45,141 nt of DNA from Telmatospirillum sp. (GTDB lineage Bacteria; Pseudomonadota; Alphaproteobacteria; Rhodospirillales; Magnetospirillaceae): the NCBI GenBank assembly GCA_009712185.1, contig WASQ01000028.1, forward strand, positions 9,561 to 54,701, in the 5' to 3' direction. The position numbers and the translations under genes are program-made. The notes below the pieces were generated by a model. The model saw nothing but the letters and a program-made list of their open reading frames with translations. It had not been told where the DNA came from and did not search any database. The first letter of the stretch is position 1, and the number at the start of each line of letters is the position of its first letter. Below are positions 35,425 to 42,314 of this stretch, one piece after another.

Positions 35425-36195
35425 ATGTCTGCCAGCAAGTTCGATCTGACGGGACGGACCGCCCTGGTGACGGGGTCGTCGCGCGGATTGGGAAAAGCCT
35501 ACGCCGAGGGATTGGCCGAGGCGGGGGCGGCGATCGTGCTGAATGGCCACGATCCGGACCGCCTGGGCGCGACCGCCCGGGAGTTCCGCGCCAGGGGATA
35601 CCGGGTTGAGGAGGCGCTGTTCGACGTCACCGACGAGGCGGCCGTTTCCGCCGCTTTCGACCGTCTGGACACCGCCGGAATTGCCGTTGACATCCTCGTC
35701 AACAATGCCGGGATCCAGCTCAGAAAGCCGTTGGTCGATCTCACCATGACCGAATGGCGCAAGGTGCTCGATACCAATCTCGCCAGCGCTTTTCTGGTCG
35801 GCCGCGAGGCGGCCCGGCGGATGATTGCGCGCGGCCGGGGCGGCAAGATCATCAATATCGGATCTCTGACGAGCGAGGTTGCCCGCGCCACCGTGGCGCC
35901 CTACACGGCCTCGAAAGGGGGGATCAAGCTTCTGACCAAGGCCATGGCGGCGGAGTGGGCGGAACATGGCATCTCGGTCAATGCCGTCGGCCCCGGCTAT
36001 ATCCTGACGGAGATGACCCAGCCGCTGGCCGATACGCCCGCTTTCGACAGCTGGGTCCGTCAGCGCACCCCGGCGCGACGCTGGGGGACGCCCGCCGACG
36101 TCGCGGGAACCGTCGTCTTCCTGTCTTCCGACGCGGCGGATTTCGTCAACGGTCAGATCATCTATGTCGATGGGGGAATGTTGTCGGTGTTGTGA
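35425..36195 (+). CDS. Short-chain dehydrogenase/reductase, gluconate 5-dehydrogenase-like
   Basis: A 256-residue classical SDR with the nucleotide motif ALVTGSSRGLGKAYAEGLA, NNAGIQLRKPLVDLTMTEWR, the catalytic Ser in INIGSLTSEVARATVAPYTA with Tyr and Lys in YTASKGG, and the C-terminal VNGQIIYVDGGMLSVL. The closest pattern in memory is Ga5DH/2-deoxy-gluconate dehydrogenase, which interconverts hydroxyl and keto groups of sugar acids; this fits its partner dehydratase. ATG at 35425 with a GGAGAGAGGA ribosome site. Co-transcribed with the dehydratase gene. Confidence 0.9.
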   Translation: MSASKFDLTGRTALVTGSSRGLGKAYAEGLAEAGAAIVLNGHDPDRLGATAREFRARGYRVEEALFDVTDEAAVSAAFDRLDTAGIAVDILVNNAGIQLRKPLVDLTMTEWRKVLDTNLASAFLVGREAARRMIARGRGGKIINIGSLTSEVARATVAPYTASKGGIKLLTKAMAAEWAEHGISVNAVGPGYILTEMTQPLADTPAFDSWVRQRTPARRWGTPADVAGTVVFLSSDAADFVNGQIIYVDGGMLSVL

Positions 36196-36216
36196 CCGGC
36201 GGGCTTCGGGCCGGAG

Positions 36217-36268
36217 CCCCCCAGACGGGGGGTGCAAAATGCCGGGGGCGGGGATAGACTCCCCGCCC
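36217..36268 (+). terminator. Two consecutive GC hairpins between the dehydrogenase and phosphatase genes
   Basis: CCCCCC-AGAC-GGGGGG (36217-36232) is followed by GGGCGGGG-ATAGACT-CCCCGCCC (36246-36268). Both stems are perfect, 6 and 8 bp. They sit in a 141-bp gap, so they may end or attenuate the transcript before the phosphatase gene. No U-run follows. Confidence 0.45.
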
Positions 36269-36336
36269 GTCACCGGGATGGACGATATCCTCCGGGTTGA
36301 CCGGCAGTGCGGACAGAAGAAGGAGACATCCGGATC

Positions 36337-37161
36337 ATGGCGTGGCAGGAGGACAACAGGCTTTCGGAGAGGAACCTTGATCTGCGCCGCGATCATCTTC
36401 TTTCCCTGATCAGAAAGGCCGGCGACGTCGCACTGGGATATTTCCGTCATCCGGATCGGCTCTGTATCGAGAACAAGGGTGTTCAGGATTTTGTGACCGC
36501 TGCCGACAAGGCGGTCGAGACCTTGCTGGTCGAGGGGATCCGCGAGCGCTTCCCGGGGGACGGTTTCATCGGTGAGGAGGGTGGGACCCACGGCGGGTGC
36601 TCCTCCACCGGGGCGACCTGGATCATCGATCCCATCGACGGAACCTCCAATTTCTCGCGCGGTCTGCCGTTCTGGTGCATTTCCGTGGCGCTTCTGGTCG
36701 GCGGCGATCTGGTCTTGGGGATGATCCTCGATCCGGTCGGCGACGAGCTGTTCGAGGCGCGCAAAGGGCAGGGTGCCTTCTGCAACGGGCAGCCGATCCG
36801 GGTGTCGCGGACGACCTCCCCGGACCGGGCGCGGATCAACGTCGGATACAGCTTCCGGGGCGAACGGGACCGGTTTCTTGATGCCATCTCCCGTCTGATC
36901 GACCGGCATTGCGAATGGAACCGCCTGGGCAGCGCGGCTTTGGGGCTTGCTTATGTGGCCTGCGGACGCCTGGACGGATCCTGGGCTCCGCATGTGAATG
37001 TCTGGGATGTGGCGGCGGGACTGTGTCTCGTCACCCAGGCCGGTGGAGTGGTCAGCGACTTCCTGGGCGGCGACGGATTGACCCGGGGCAATCCTCTGCT
37101 GTCGGCGACGCCCGGCATGGCCGCGTTCCTTTCTGAACGTCTGGGCGTTCCCCTGACGTGA
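36337..37161 (+). CDS. Inositol-monophosphatase-family phosphatase
   Basis: A 274-residue Mg2+/Li+-type phosphatase. Metal and active-site motifs are visible: VTAADKAVETLLVEGIRERF, GEEGGTHGG (Glu ligands), WIIDPIDGTSNFSRGLPFWC and, near the C-terminus, VNVWDVAAGLCLVTQAGGVV. The natural substrate may be myo-inositol-1-phosphate, a sugar phosphate or fructose-1,6-bisphosphate; its place behind the sugar-acid genes does not decide this. ATG at 36337 lies 12 nt after AGGAG; a GTG at 36307 is a less likely start. It converges on the DUF815 gene 25 bp away. Confidence 0.9.
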   Translation: MAWQEDNRLSERNLDLRRDHLLSLIRKAGDVALGYFRHPDRLCIENKGVQDFVTAADKAVETLLVEGIRERFPGDGFIGEEGGTHGGCSSTGATWIIDPIDGTSNFSRGLPFWCISVALLVGGDLVLGMILDPVGDELFEARKGQGAFCNGQPIRVSRTTSPDRARINVGYSFRGERDRFLDAISRLIDRHCEWNRLGSAALGLAYVACGRLDGSWAPHVNVWDVAAGLCLVTQAGGVVSDFLGGDGLTRGNPLLSATPGMAAFLSERLGVPLT

Positions 37162-37164
37162 CGG

Positions 37165-37181
37165 GGGCGGCGCCACCGCCC
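37165..37181. terminator. Hairpin in the convergent gap before the DUF815 gene
   Basis: GGGCGG (37165-37170) and CCGCCC (37176-37181) form a perfect 6-bp stem with loop CGCCA, filling most of the 25-bp gap between convergent stop codons. No T-run. Probably a bidirectional transcription end. Confidence 0.4.
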
Positions 37182-37186
37182 TCGTG

Positions 37187-38074
37187 TCACTCTCCCGGAA
37201 TGACAGCGTCCTCCGGATCCAGGGACCGGCCCAGGCGACCGGCGATCTCCTGAATGAATTGCCAGGCCACCCGTCCGGATCGCGCGCCCCGGCTCATCGA
37301 CCATTCGATGGCCTCGGCACGCAACTGGTCGACCGGAATGGGCAGCCGGTAGGCTGCGGCATAGCCTTCGATAATGGAAAAGAAGGTCTCCTGGTCAAGG
37401 TTGTGGAAGCCGAGCCACAGGCCGAACCGGTCGGAAAGCGAGACTTTCTCTTCCGTCGTTTCACCGGGGTGAATGGCGGTGGACCTCTCGTTCTCGATCA
37501 TGTCGCGCGACATCAGATGCCGTCGGTTCGACGTGGCATAGAACACCACATTGGCCGGCCGTCCTTCCACACCGCCCTCGAGGACCGCCTTCAGGGATTT
37601 GTAGCTTTCGTCGGCGGTGTCGAAGGACAGGTCGTCGCAAAACAGCAGAACCCTGCGGTCGCTGCCGCGCAGAAGAGAGAGCAGCCGGGGCAGCGACGGA
37701 ATGTCCTCGCGGTGGATTTCGACCAGCGCCAGCGCATGGGGCGTGCCGGCGTTGATCTCGGCGTGCACCGCTTTCACCAGCGAGGATTTGCCGGTGCCGC
37801 GCGCACCCCATAGAAGGGCGTTGTTGGCCGGCAGGCCCGTCGCGAACCGCCGCGTGTTCTCCAGAAGAGTGTCGCGCTGTGCCGCAATGCCCTTCAGAAG
37901 GGCGACGTCGATGCGGTTGACTTTCGTCACGGGCTCCAGCCCCTCCGGCTCGGCATGCCAGATAAAGGCGTCGGCTACATCGAGTTGCGTGGCCCTGGGT
38001 GGTGGCGGCGCCAGACGGTCGAGAGCATCGGCAATCCGGCGCAGAAGGGCAAGAGTTTCGGAATTCTGAGACAT
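37187..38074 (-). CDS. DUF815-family AAA+ ATPase
   Basis: A 295-residue AAA+ ATPase of the DUF815 family, widely conserved in alphaproteobacteria but without a settled role. Visible: N-terminal helix SETLALLRRIADALDRLAPP, the family stretch FIWHAEPEGLEPVTKVNRID, Walker A GARGTGKS (90-97), Walker B VLLFCDDLSFDTADESYKSL, sensor-like VVFYATSNRRHLMSRDM and the C-terminal GRVAWQFIQEIAGRLGRSLD. The open frame extends upstream to 38269, but ATG at 38074 fits the family N-terminus and lies directly after a promoter. In related genomes it usually sits between nlpD and yajC-secDF (from memory); here 4.2 kb of other genes intervene. Confidence 0.9.
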   Translation of the reverse strand: MSQNSETLALLRRIADALDRLAPPPPRATQLDVADAFIWHAEPEGLEPVTKVNRIDVALLKGIAAQRDTLLENTRRFATGLPANNALLWGARGTGKSSLVKAVHAEINAGTPHALALVEIHREDIPSLPRLLSLLRGSDRRVLLFCDDLSFDTADESYKSLKAVLEGGVEGRPANVVFYATSNRRHLMSRDMIENERSTAIHPGETTEEKVSLSDRFGLWLGFHNLDQETFFSIIEGYAAAYRLPIPVDQLRAEAIEWSMSRGARSGRVAWQFIQEIAGRLGRSLDPEDAVIPGE

Positions 38075-38080
38075 CGCGTT

Positions 38081-38109
38081 ACGGTAAGCATGGCGGCCGC
38101 GGCGGTCAA
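38081..38109 (-). promoter_or_regulatory. Candidate DUF815 promoter giving a leaderless mRNA
   Basis: Minus-strand TTGACC (38109-38104), 17-bp spacer, TACCGT (38086-38081). The ATG at 38074 begins 6 nt after the -10, so transcription should start at the start codon. No Shine-Dalgarno is present. Confidence 0.5.
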
Positions 38110-38554
38110 CCCCTGCCCCGAAAGGGCTAAGAGCGGGACCTGGAAACGGGTCCCTCGAGCCGGGTGGCGGCGGTCCTGATTCACTGAGCACCGCAATCGT
38201 TGATTGATGAAGTTCGTAAAATCTTAAAACGGGAGTGAAAAATAGAAAATATCTCGTATAAGATGTCATTTAGATCCACCTGAGCTCTGCCGTTTCCGCC
38301 GGTCCGCCCCATATTTCCTAAAAAGCGTTATATATGGGTTTTTCGTAATCTCAGGGTTGAGTTATCATCCTGGGAGGGCTCTGAAGCCCTTGAGGATAAG
38401 ATCGGGAGACGCGGTTTTTCCCGAAGGGAGTGAGGGCCCGCTAGGGTCGGTTGTCTTGGATGCGGGAAGAGGGTCTCCGCGGTGACGGGGCTGTCCGTGG
38501 GACGGCCGGCGTGGCGGACAAACGACTTCCCAGGGCACGGGAGGAGGAAGACCG
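38110..38554 (+). other. Non-coding region upstream of the HD-GYP gene
   Basis: About 445 bp. The first half is AT-rich (38190-38350) with several -10-like sequences; TTTTCG-N17-TATCAT (38340-38368) is the best pair. A 6-bp hairpin AGGGCT-CTGA-AGCCCT lies at 38375-38390, and CGGGA/TCCCG forms another in the GC-rich part around 38402-38424. I compared it by eye with c-di-GMP (GEMM) riboswitch conserved sequences and saw no match. No gene recognised. Confidence 0.5.
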
Positions 38555-39658
38555 GTGGCCGCTCCCCGTACGATTCTGATCGTGGACGATTCTCCCGAGA
38601 ACCTGACGGTTCTGGGTGAACTTCTGCAACCGTTCTATGAGGTGCGTGCCGCCACGACAGGCGCCAGGGCGCTGATGATCGCCTCGGCGGAGCCGCATCC
38701 GGATCTCATCCTGCTGGATGTCGTGATGCCGGGAATGGACGGCTATGAAGTGTTCCAGAGACTCCGCGCGAGCCCGTCGACCGGGGATATCCCGGTCATC
38801 TTCGTGACCGGCATGGACAGCACCGAAGCCGAGATGCACGGGCTTGAGGCCGGCGCCGTCGATTACATTACCAAGCCGATTATCCCGCCGATCGTTTTAG
38901 CCAGGGTCAGAACCCAGATCGAACTGAAGCAGGCCAGGGACTGGCTTCGCAACCAGAACAGCTATCTGGAAGCCGAAGTGGCGCGCCGGATGGCGGAAAC
39001 GGAACTGATTCAGGAGGTCAGCATCCGGGCCCTGGCCCATCTGGCTGAGACAAGAGATCGCGAGACGGGCAATCACATCCTGAGGACCCAGGGATATGTC
39101 CATCAGCTTGCGACCGGCCTGCGGCCGCTGCCCCGGTTCCAGCCCGTCCTCAATGACCGCTATATTCAGTTGCTCACCCGTTCGGCGCCGTTGCATGACA
39201 TTGGCAAGGTGGGAATTCCCGACGCCATCCTGCATAAGCCCGGGCCTCTGTCTCCAGCCGAATGGGAGGTCATGAAGACTCACGCCAGACTGGGCTGCGA
39301 GGCCATCGAACTGGCCGAACGTGACGCGGTGAAGCCTGTCGAATTTCTGACCCTGGCAAAAGAAATCGCCCACTGGCACCATGAAAAGTGGGACGGATCA
39401 GGGTATCCCGACAGCCTGACCGGCGACGCCATTCCGATTTCCGCCCGGATTATGGCTATCGCTGATGTCTTCGACGCCCTGATCTCAAAACGGGTCTACA
39501 AGGATCCGATGGCCTATGTTACCGCGCGGGACATTATCGCGGCGGGGCGGGGCCGGCATTTCGATCCGGATATGATCGACGTCTTTCTGACGAATTTTGA
39601 CAGCTTCTGCGCCATCGCGGAGCGCCACCGCGATCCGGTCCCGGAAATCCTGCCATGA
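38555..39658 (+). CDS. Response regulator with HD-GYP c-di-GMP phosphodiesterase output
   Basis: A 367-residue two-domain protein. The receiver domain (about 5-125) has acidic residues in ILIVDDSPENL, the phospho-acceptor Asp55 (LILLDVVMPGMDGYEVFQRL) and the Lys in YITKPI. A helical linker leads to an HD-GYP domain (about 155-355) with all hallmarks: RDRETGNHILRTQGYV, LHDIGKVGIPDAILHKPGPL, HWHHEKWDGSGYPDSLTGD and ARIMAIADVFDALISKRVYK. It is therefore probably an active phosphodiesterase that degrades c-di-GMP when phosphorylated or released. GTG start at 38555 behind GGAGGAGGAA. The next gene, a hybrid kinase, begins 79 bp later and is the likely phospho-donor (inference). Confidence 0.93.
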   Translation: MAAPRTILIVDDSPENLTVLGELLQPFYEVRAATTGARALMIASAEPHPDLILLDVVMPGMDGYEVFQRLRASPSTGDIPVIFVTGMDSTEAEMHGLEAGAVDYITKPIIPPIVLARVRTQIELKQARDWLRNQNSYLEAEVARRMAETELIQEVSIRALAHLAETRDRETGNHILRTQGYVHQLATGLRPLPRFQPVLNDRYIQLLTRSAPLHDIGKVGIPDAILHKPGPLSPAEWEVMKTHARLGCEAIELAERDAVKPVEFLTLAKEIAHWHHEKWDGSGYPDSLTGDAIPISARIMAIADVFDALISKRVYKDPMAYVTARDIIAAGRGRHFDPDMIDVFLTNFDSFCAIAERHRDPVPEILP

Positions 39659-39737
39659 GAGGGCCTTGCCTTTTCTGCATCGGGACGGTGCGGCGACGGG
39701 CCCGGGTCGACAGGTGACCCTTTCAGGGAGCCCGCGG

Positions 39738-42314
39738 ATGCCGACAGAGCCTGCCGAAAGAGCGACGGGAGGAAGAGCCGGGCGGTGGGCGCTGGCGATA
39801 CTGCTGCCGGTCGGTGCAGGTTTGCTGCAATGGGCCGCCTGGGCCTGGATCCATCCTTTCGTCTGGTTTCTGTTCTTTCCGGCGGTCTTCATCAGCGCCA
39901 GCCTCGCGGGTTTTGTCGAAGGCCTGTTCAGCACGGCGCTCAGCGTGCTGATCGTCTGGCTGTTTTTCCTATCCCCCGATTCCATTTTTCAATCGGGGAA
40001 CGACACGGGGCCCTGGTCGGCCGCGTTGTTCATTCTGATGGCGTTGTTGTTCTGCGACAGCCAGAGCCGGTTGCGCCGGTCGCGCCGGAAGGCTGCGGAA
40101 TTGCTCGCCTCCGAACGTGCTGCCCGCGAAAAGATGACGGATCTTTACCGGAAAACCGTCGAAACCGACGCCCTGAAGTCGCGCTTTCTGGCCAATCTCA
40201 GCCATGATTTAAGGACCCCCCTGTCTCTGATCATCGCCCCGCTGTCCCGACGTCTCTCTGATCCGGCACTGCCCGCGGCGGTGCGTCAGGAGGATGGGAT
40301 GATCCTGCGGAATGCGGACCTTCTTCTGCGGCAATTGTCCGATCTCCTCGATGTGGCGCGTCTGGAATCGGGATTCATGAGTTGCAGCTATTCGCGTTTC
40401 GATGTGGCGGGCCTTGTCAGGGCCACTCTTGCCCAGTTCGAGCCTCTTGCCGCCGGAAAGGCGATTGATCTCCGTTTCGAGGGAGAAACCGGTTTCGAGG
40501 TGGACTGCGATGCCGGAAAACTGCAACGCATTCTTTTCAACCTTCTATCCAACGCGATCCGGTTTACCCCAGGGGAGGGGATGGTGACGGTCCGGCTGCG
40601 GGCCCGTCCGGAGGACCTGGACATAGAGGTGGAGGACAGCGGACCGGGCGTGCCGGCCGACCAGCGTGACACGGTTTTCGAACGTTTTCACCAGGGGGGT
40701 CGGAGCGGGGATGGCACGTCCGGCCTGGGGCTTGCGATCGTCCGGGAGTTCGCGGGCCTGCTGGGCGGGCGGGTCAGCGTGACCGACGGGCCGGCCGGAG
40801 GCGCCCGGTTCGTGGTCGAACTTCCGCGTCACGCTCCCGCGGGAAGCCGCTTCGGTGACGGTTCGCCACCGTCCTTCGGGCCGGTCCGGGGGGACGGGCG
40901 ACTGCCGCTGCCCTCGCCTTCGCCCACACCCCCGTCCCCCGGCGCGGATCATGACGGATCTGACGCGCCGCTGGTGCTGGTTGTGGAGGACAATCCTGAC
41001 ATGGCGGCGTTCATCGCCGATATCCTGCGCCCCCGTTACCGTGTGGCGGTGGTTCATGACGGTGCCGCCGGCCTCGCGAGGGCGGCGCCCCTGGAGCCTG
41101 ATCTGATCCTGTGCGACTTGGCCATGCCGGGCATGGATGGCGAAGCCATGGTGTCCGAACTTCGGAAACAGCCGAAAGGGGCGGGGCTTCCGGTGGTGAT
41201 GCTGACGGCCCGGACGGACGATCGCCAGCGCGTCCGCATGCTGCGGGCGGGCGTCATGGATTATGTGATCAAGCCCTTCGCGGTGGAGGAACTGCTGGCG
41301 CGCGTCGAAGGAGTGATCCGCAAGCGCGACCTGGGCCGGGAAGAGTTGCGAAACAGTGAGGACTCTTACCGTTCGCTGTTCGAGAACATGATGAACGGCT
41401 ACGCCTATTGCCGGATGCTTTATGACGGCGCGGAGCCGGTCGACTTCGTCTACATCGACGTCAACAAGGCGTTCGAACGGCATACGGGTCTGCATGATGT
41501 GATCGGCCGGCGGGTCAGCGAGGTCATCCCGGGCCTGAAGGAGAGCGATCCCGAGCTTTTCGGGATTTACGGCCGGGTGGCCCGCGGGGGAAGTCCGGAA
41601 CGGTTTGAAACCTATGTCGGGGCGATGGACATGTGGTTTTCGGTATCCGTCTACAGCCCGGGGCCCGATCATTTCGTTTCCGTCTTCGATGTGATCACTG
41701 AAAGGAAAATGTCGGAAGAACGCATCCGCGTCAGCGAGGAGAGACTTCAACTGGCCCTGGAGGCGACGGGCGACGGCCTGTGGGATTGGGATCTGCGGCG
41801 GAAACAGACCTATGTGACGCCTCAATGTTGCGAAATGACGGGATACCGGGCCGAGGAGGTGGTGCCCGATCTGGCATTCCTGAAGCGGGTCGTCCATCCC
41901 GACGATCTGGCGGGGATCCTGGAGGCGGTCCGGGGCCATCTCGAAGGTGAGAGTCCGGCCTGCGACCTGGATTGCCGGGTCCTGACCGCGTCGGGAAAAA
42001 TCAGATGGATCCGCTCACGCGGTCGGGTGGTGGAACGGGACGAAACCGGAGCCCCCTTAAGAATGGTCGGAACCATCACCGATATCACCGCCCAGAAAGC
42101 CGCCGAGGAGGCGGCCCGGCGGCAGACGTCAGAACTGGCGGAACGGAATGCCGAACTGGAACGGTTCAACCGGGTCACCGTCGGCCGGGAACTGGACATG
42201 ATCGTGCTGAAGCAGCAGGTCAATGCTCTGTCCCGTGAATTGGGACGGGAGCAGCCCTTCCCCCTGTCGTTTCTGGCGGCCAGGACGCGGCCGGCGGAGG
42301 ACGCGGAACCATGA
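39738..42314 (+). CDS. Membrane hybrid histidine kinase with C-terminal REC-PAS-PAS
   Basis: From ATG at 39738 (GGGAG 8 nt upstream) the protein has 858 residues in an unusual order. A DUF4118-like four-helix membrane sensor (about 18-107) precedes a short coil, HisKA with His156 (LANLSHDLRTPLSLI), HATPase (LFNLLSNAIRFTPGEG, VEDSGPGVPADQRD, TSGLGLAIVREFAG) and a receiver domain (about 411-530) with Asp460 (LILCDLAMPGMDGEA). After that come two PAS domains (about 545-655 and 670-785) and a 70-residue coiled tail with ERFNRVTVGRELDMIVLKQQ. PAS domains normally lie before the kinase core. The end overlaps the next kinase gene by 4 nt (ATGA), suggesting the pair work together. The open frame continues upstream of 39738, but without family features. 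Confidence 0.9.
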   Translation: MPTEPAERATGGRAGRWALAILLPVGAGLLQWAAWAWIHPFVWFLFFPAVFISASLAGFVEGLFSTALSVLIVWLFFLSPDSIFQSGNDTGPWSAALFILMALLFCDSQSRLRRSRRKAAELLASERAAREKMTDLYRKTVETDALKSRFLANLSHDLRTPLSLIIAPLSRRLSDPALPAAVRQEDGMILRNADLLLRQLSDLLDVARLESGFMSCSYSRFDVAGLVRATLAQFEPLAAGKAIDLRFEGETGFEVDCDAGKLQRILFNLLSNAIRFTPGEGMVTVRLRARPEDLDIEVEDSGPGVPADQRDTVFERFHQGGRSGDGTSGLGLAIVREFAGLLGGRVSVTDGPAGGARFVVELPRHAPAGSRFGDGSPPSFGPVRGDGRLPLPSPSPTPPSPGADHDGSDAPLVLVVEDNPDMAAFIADILRPRYRVAVVHDGAAGLARAAPLEPDLILCDLAMPGMDGEAMVSELRKQPKGAGLPVVMLTARTDDRQRVRMLRAGVMDYVIKPFAVEELLARVEGVIRKRDLGREELRNSEDSYRSLFENMMNGYAYCRMLYDGAEPVDFVYIDVNKAFERHTGLHDVIGRRVSEVIPGLKESDPELFGIYGRVARGGSPERFETYVGAMDMWFSVSVYSPGPDHFVSVFDVITERKMSEERIRVSEERLQLALEATGDGLWDWDLRRKQTYVTPQCCEMTGYRAEEVVPDLAFLKRVVHPDDLAGILEAVRGHLEGESPACDLDCRVLTASGKIRWIRSRGRVVERDETGAPLRMVGTITDITAQKAAEEAARRQTSELAERNAELERFNRVTVGRELDMIVLKQQVNALSRELGREQPFPLSFLAARTRPAEDAEP

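Noticed and set aside
38075-38269. N-terminal extension of the DUF815 protein
   Set aside because: The 65 extra codons cover the promoter and an AT-rich stretch and do not resemble the family.
38300-38554. c-di-GMP riboswitch ahead of the HD-GYP gene
   Set aside because: The functional link is attractive, but the conserved GEMM sequence elements were not seen; only small generic hairpins occur.
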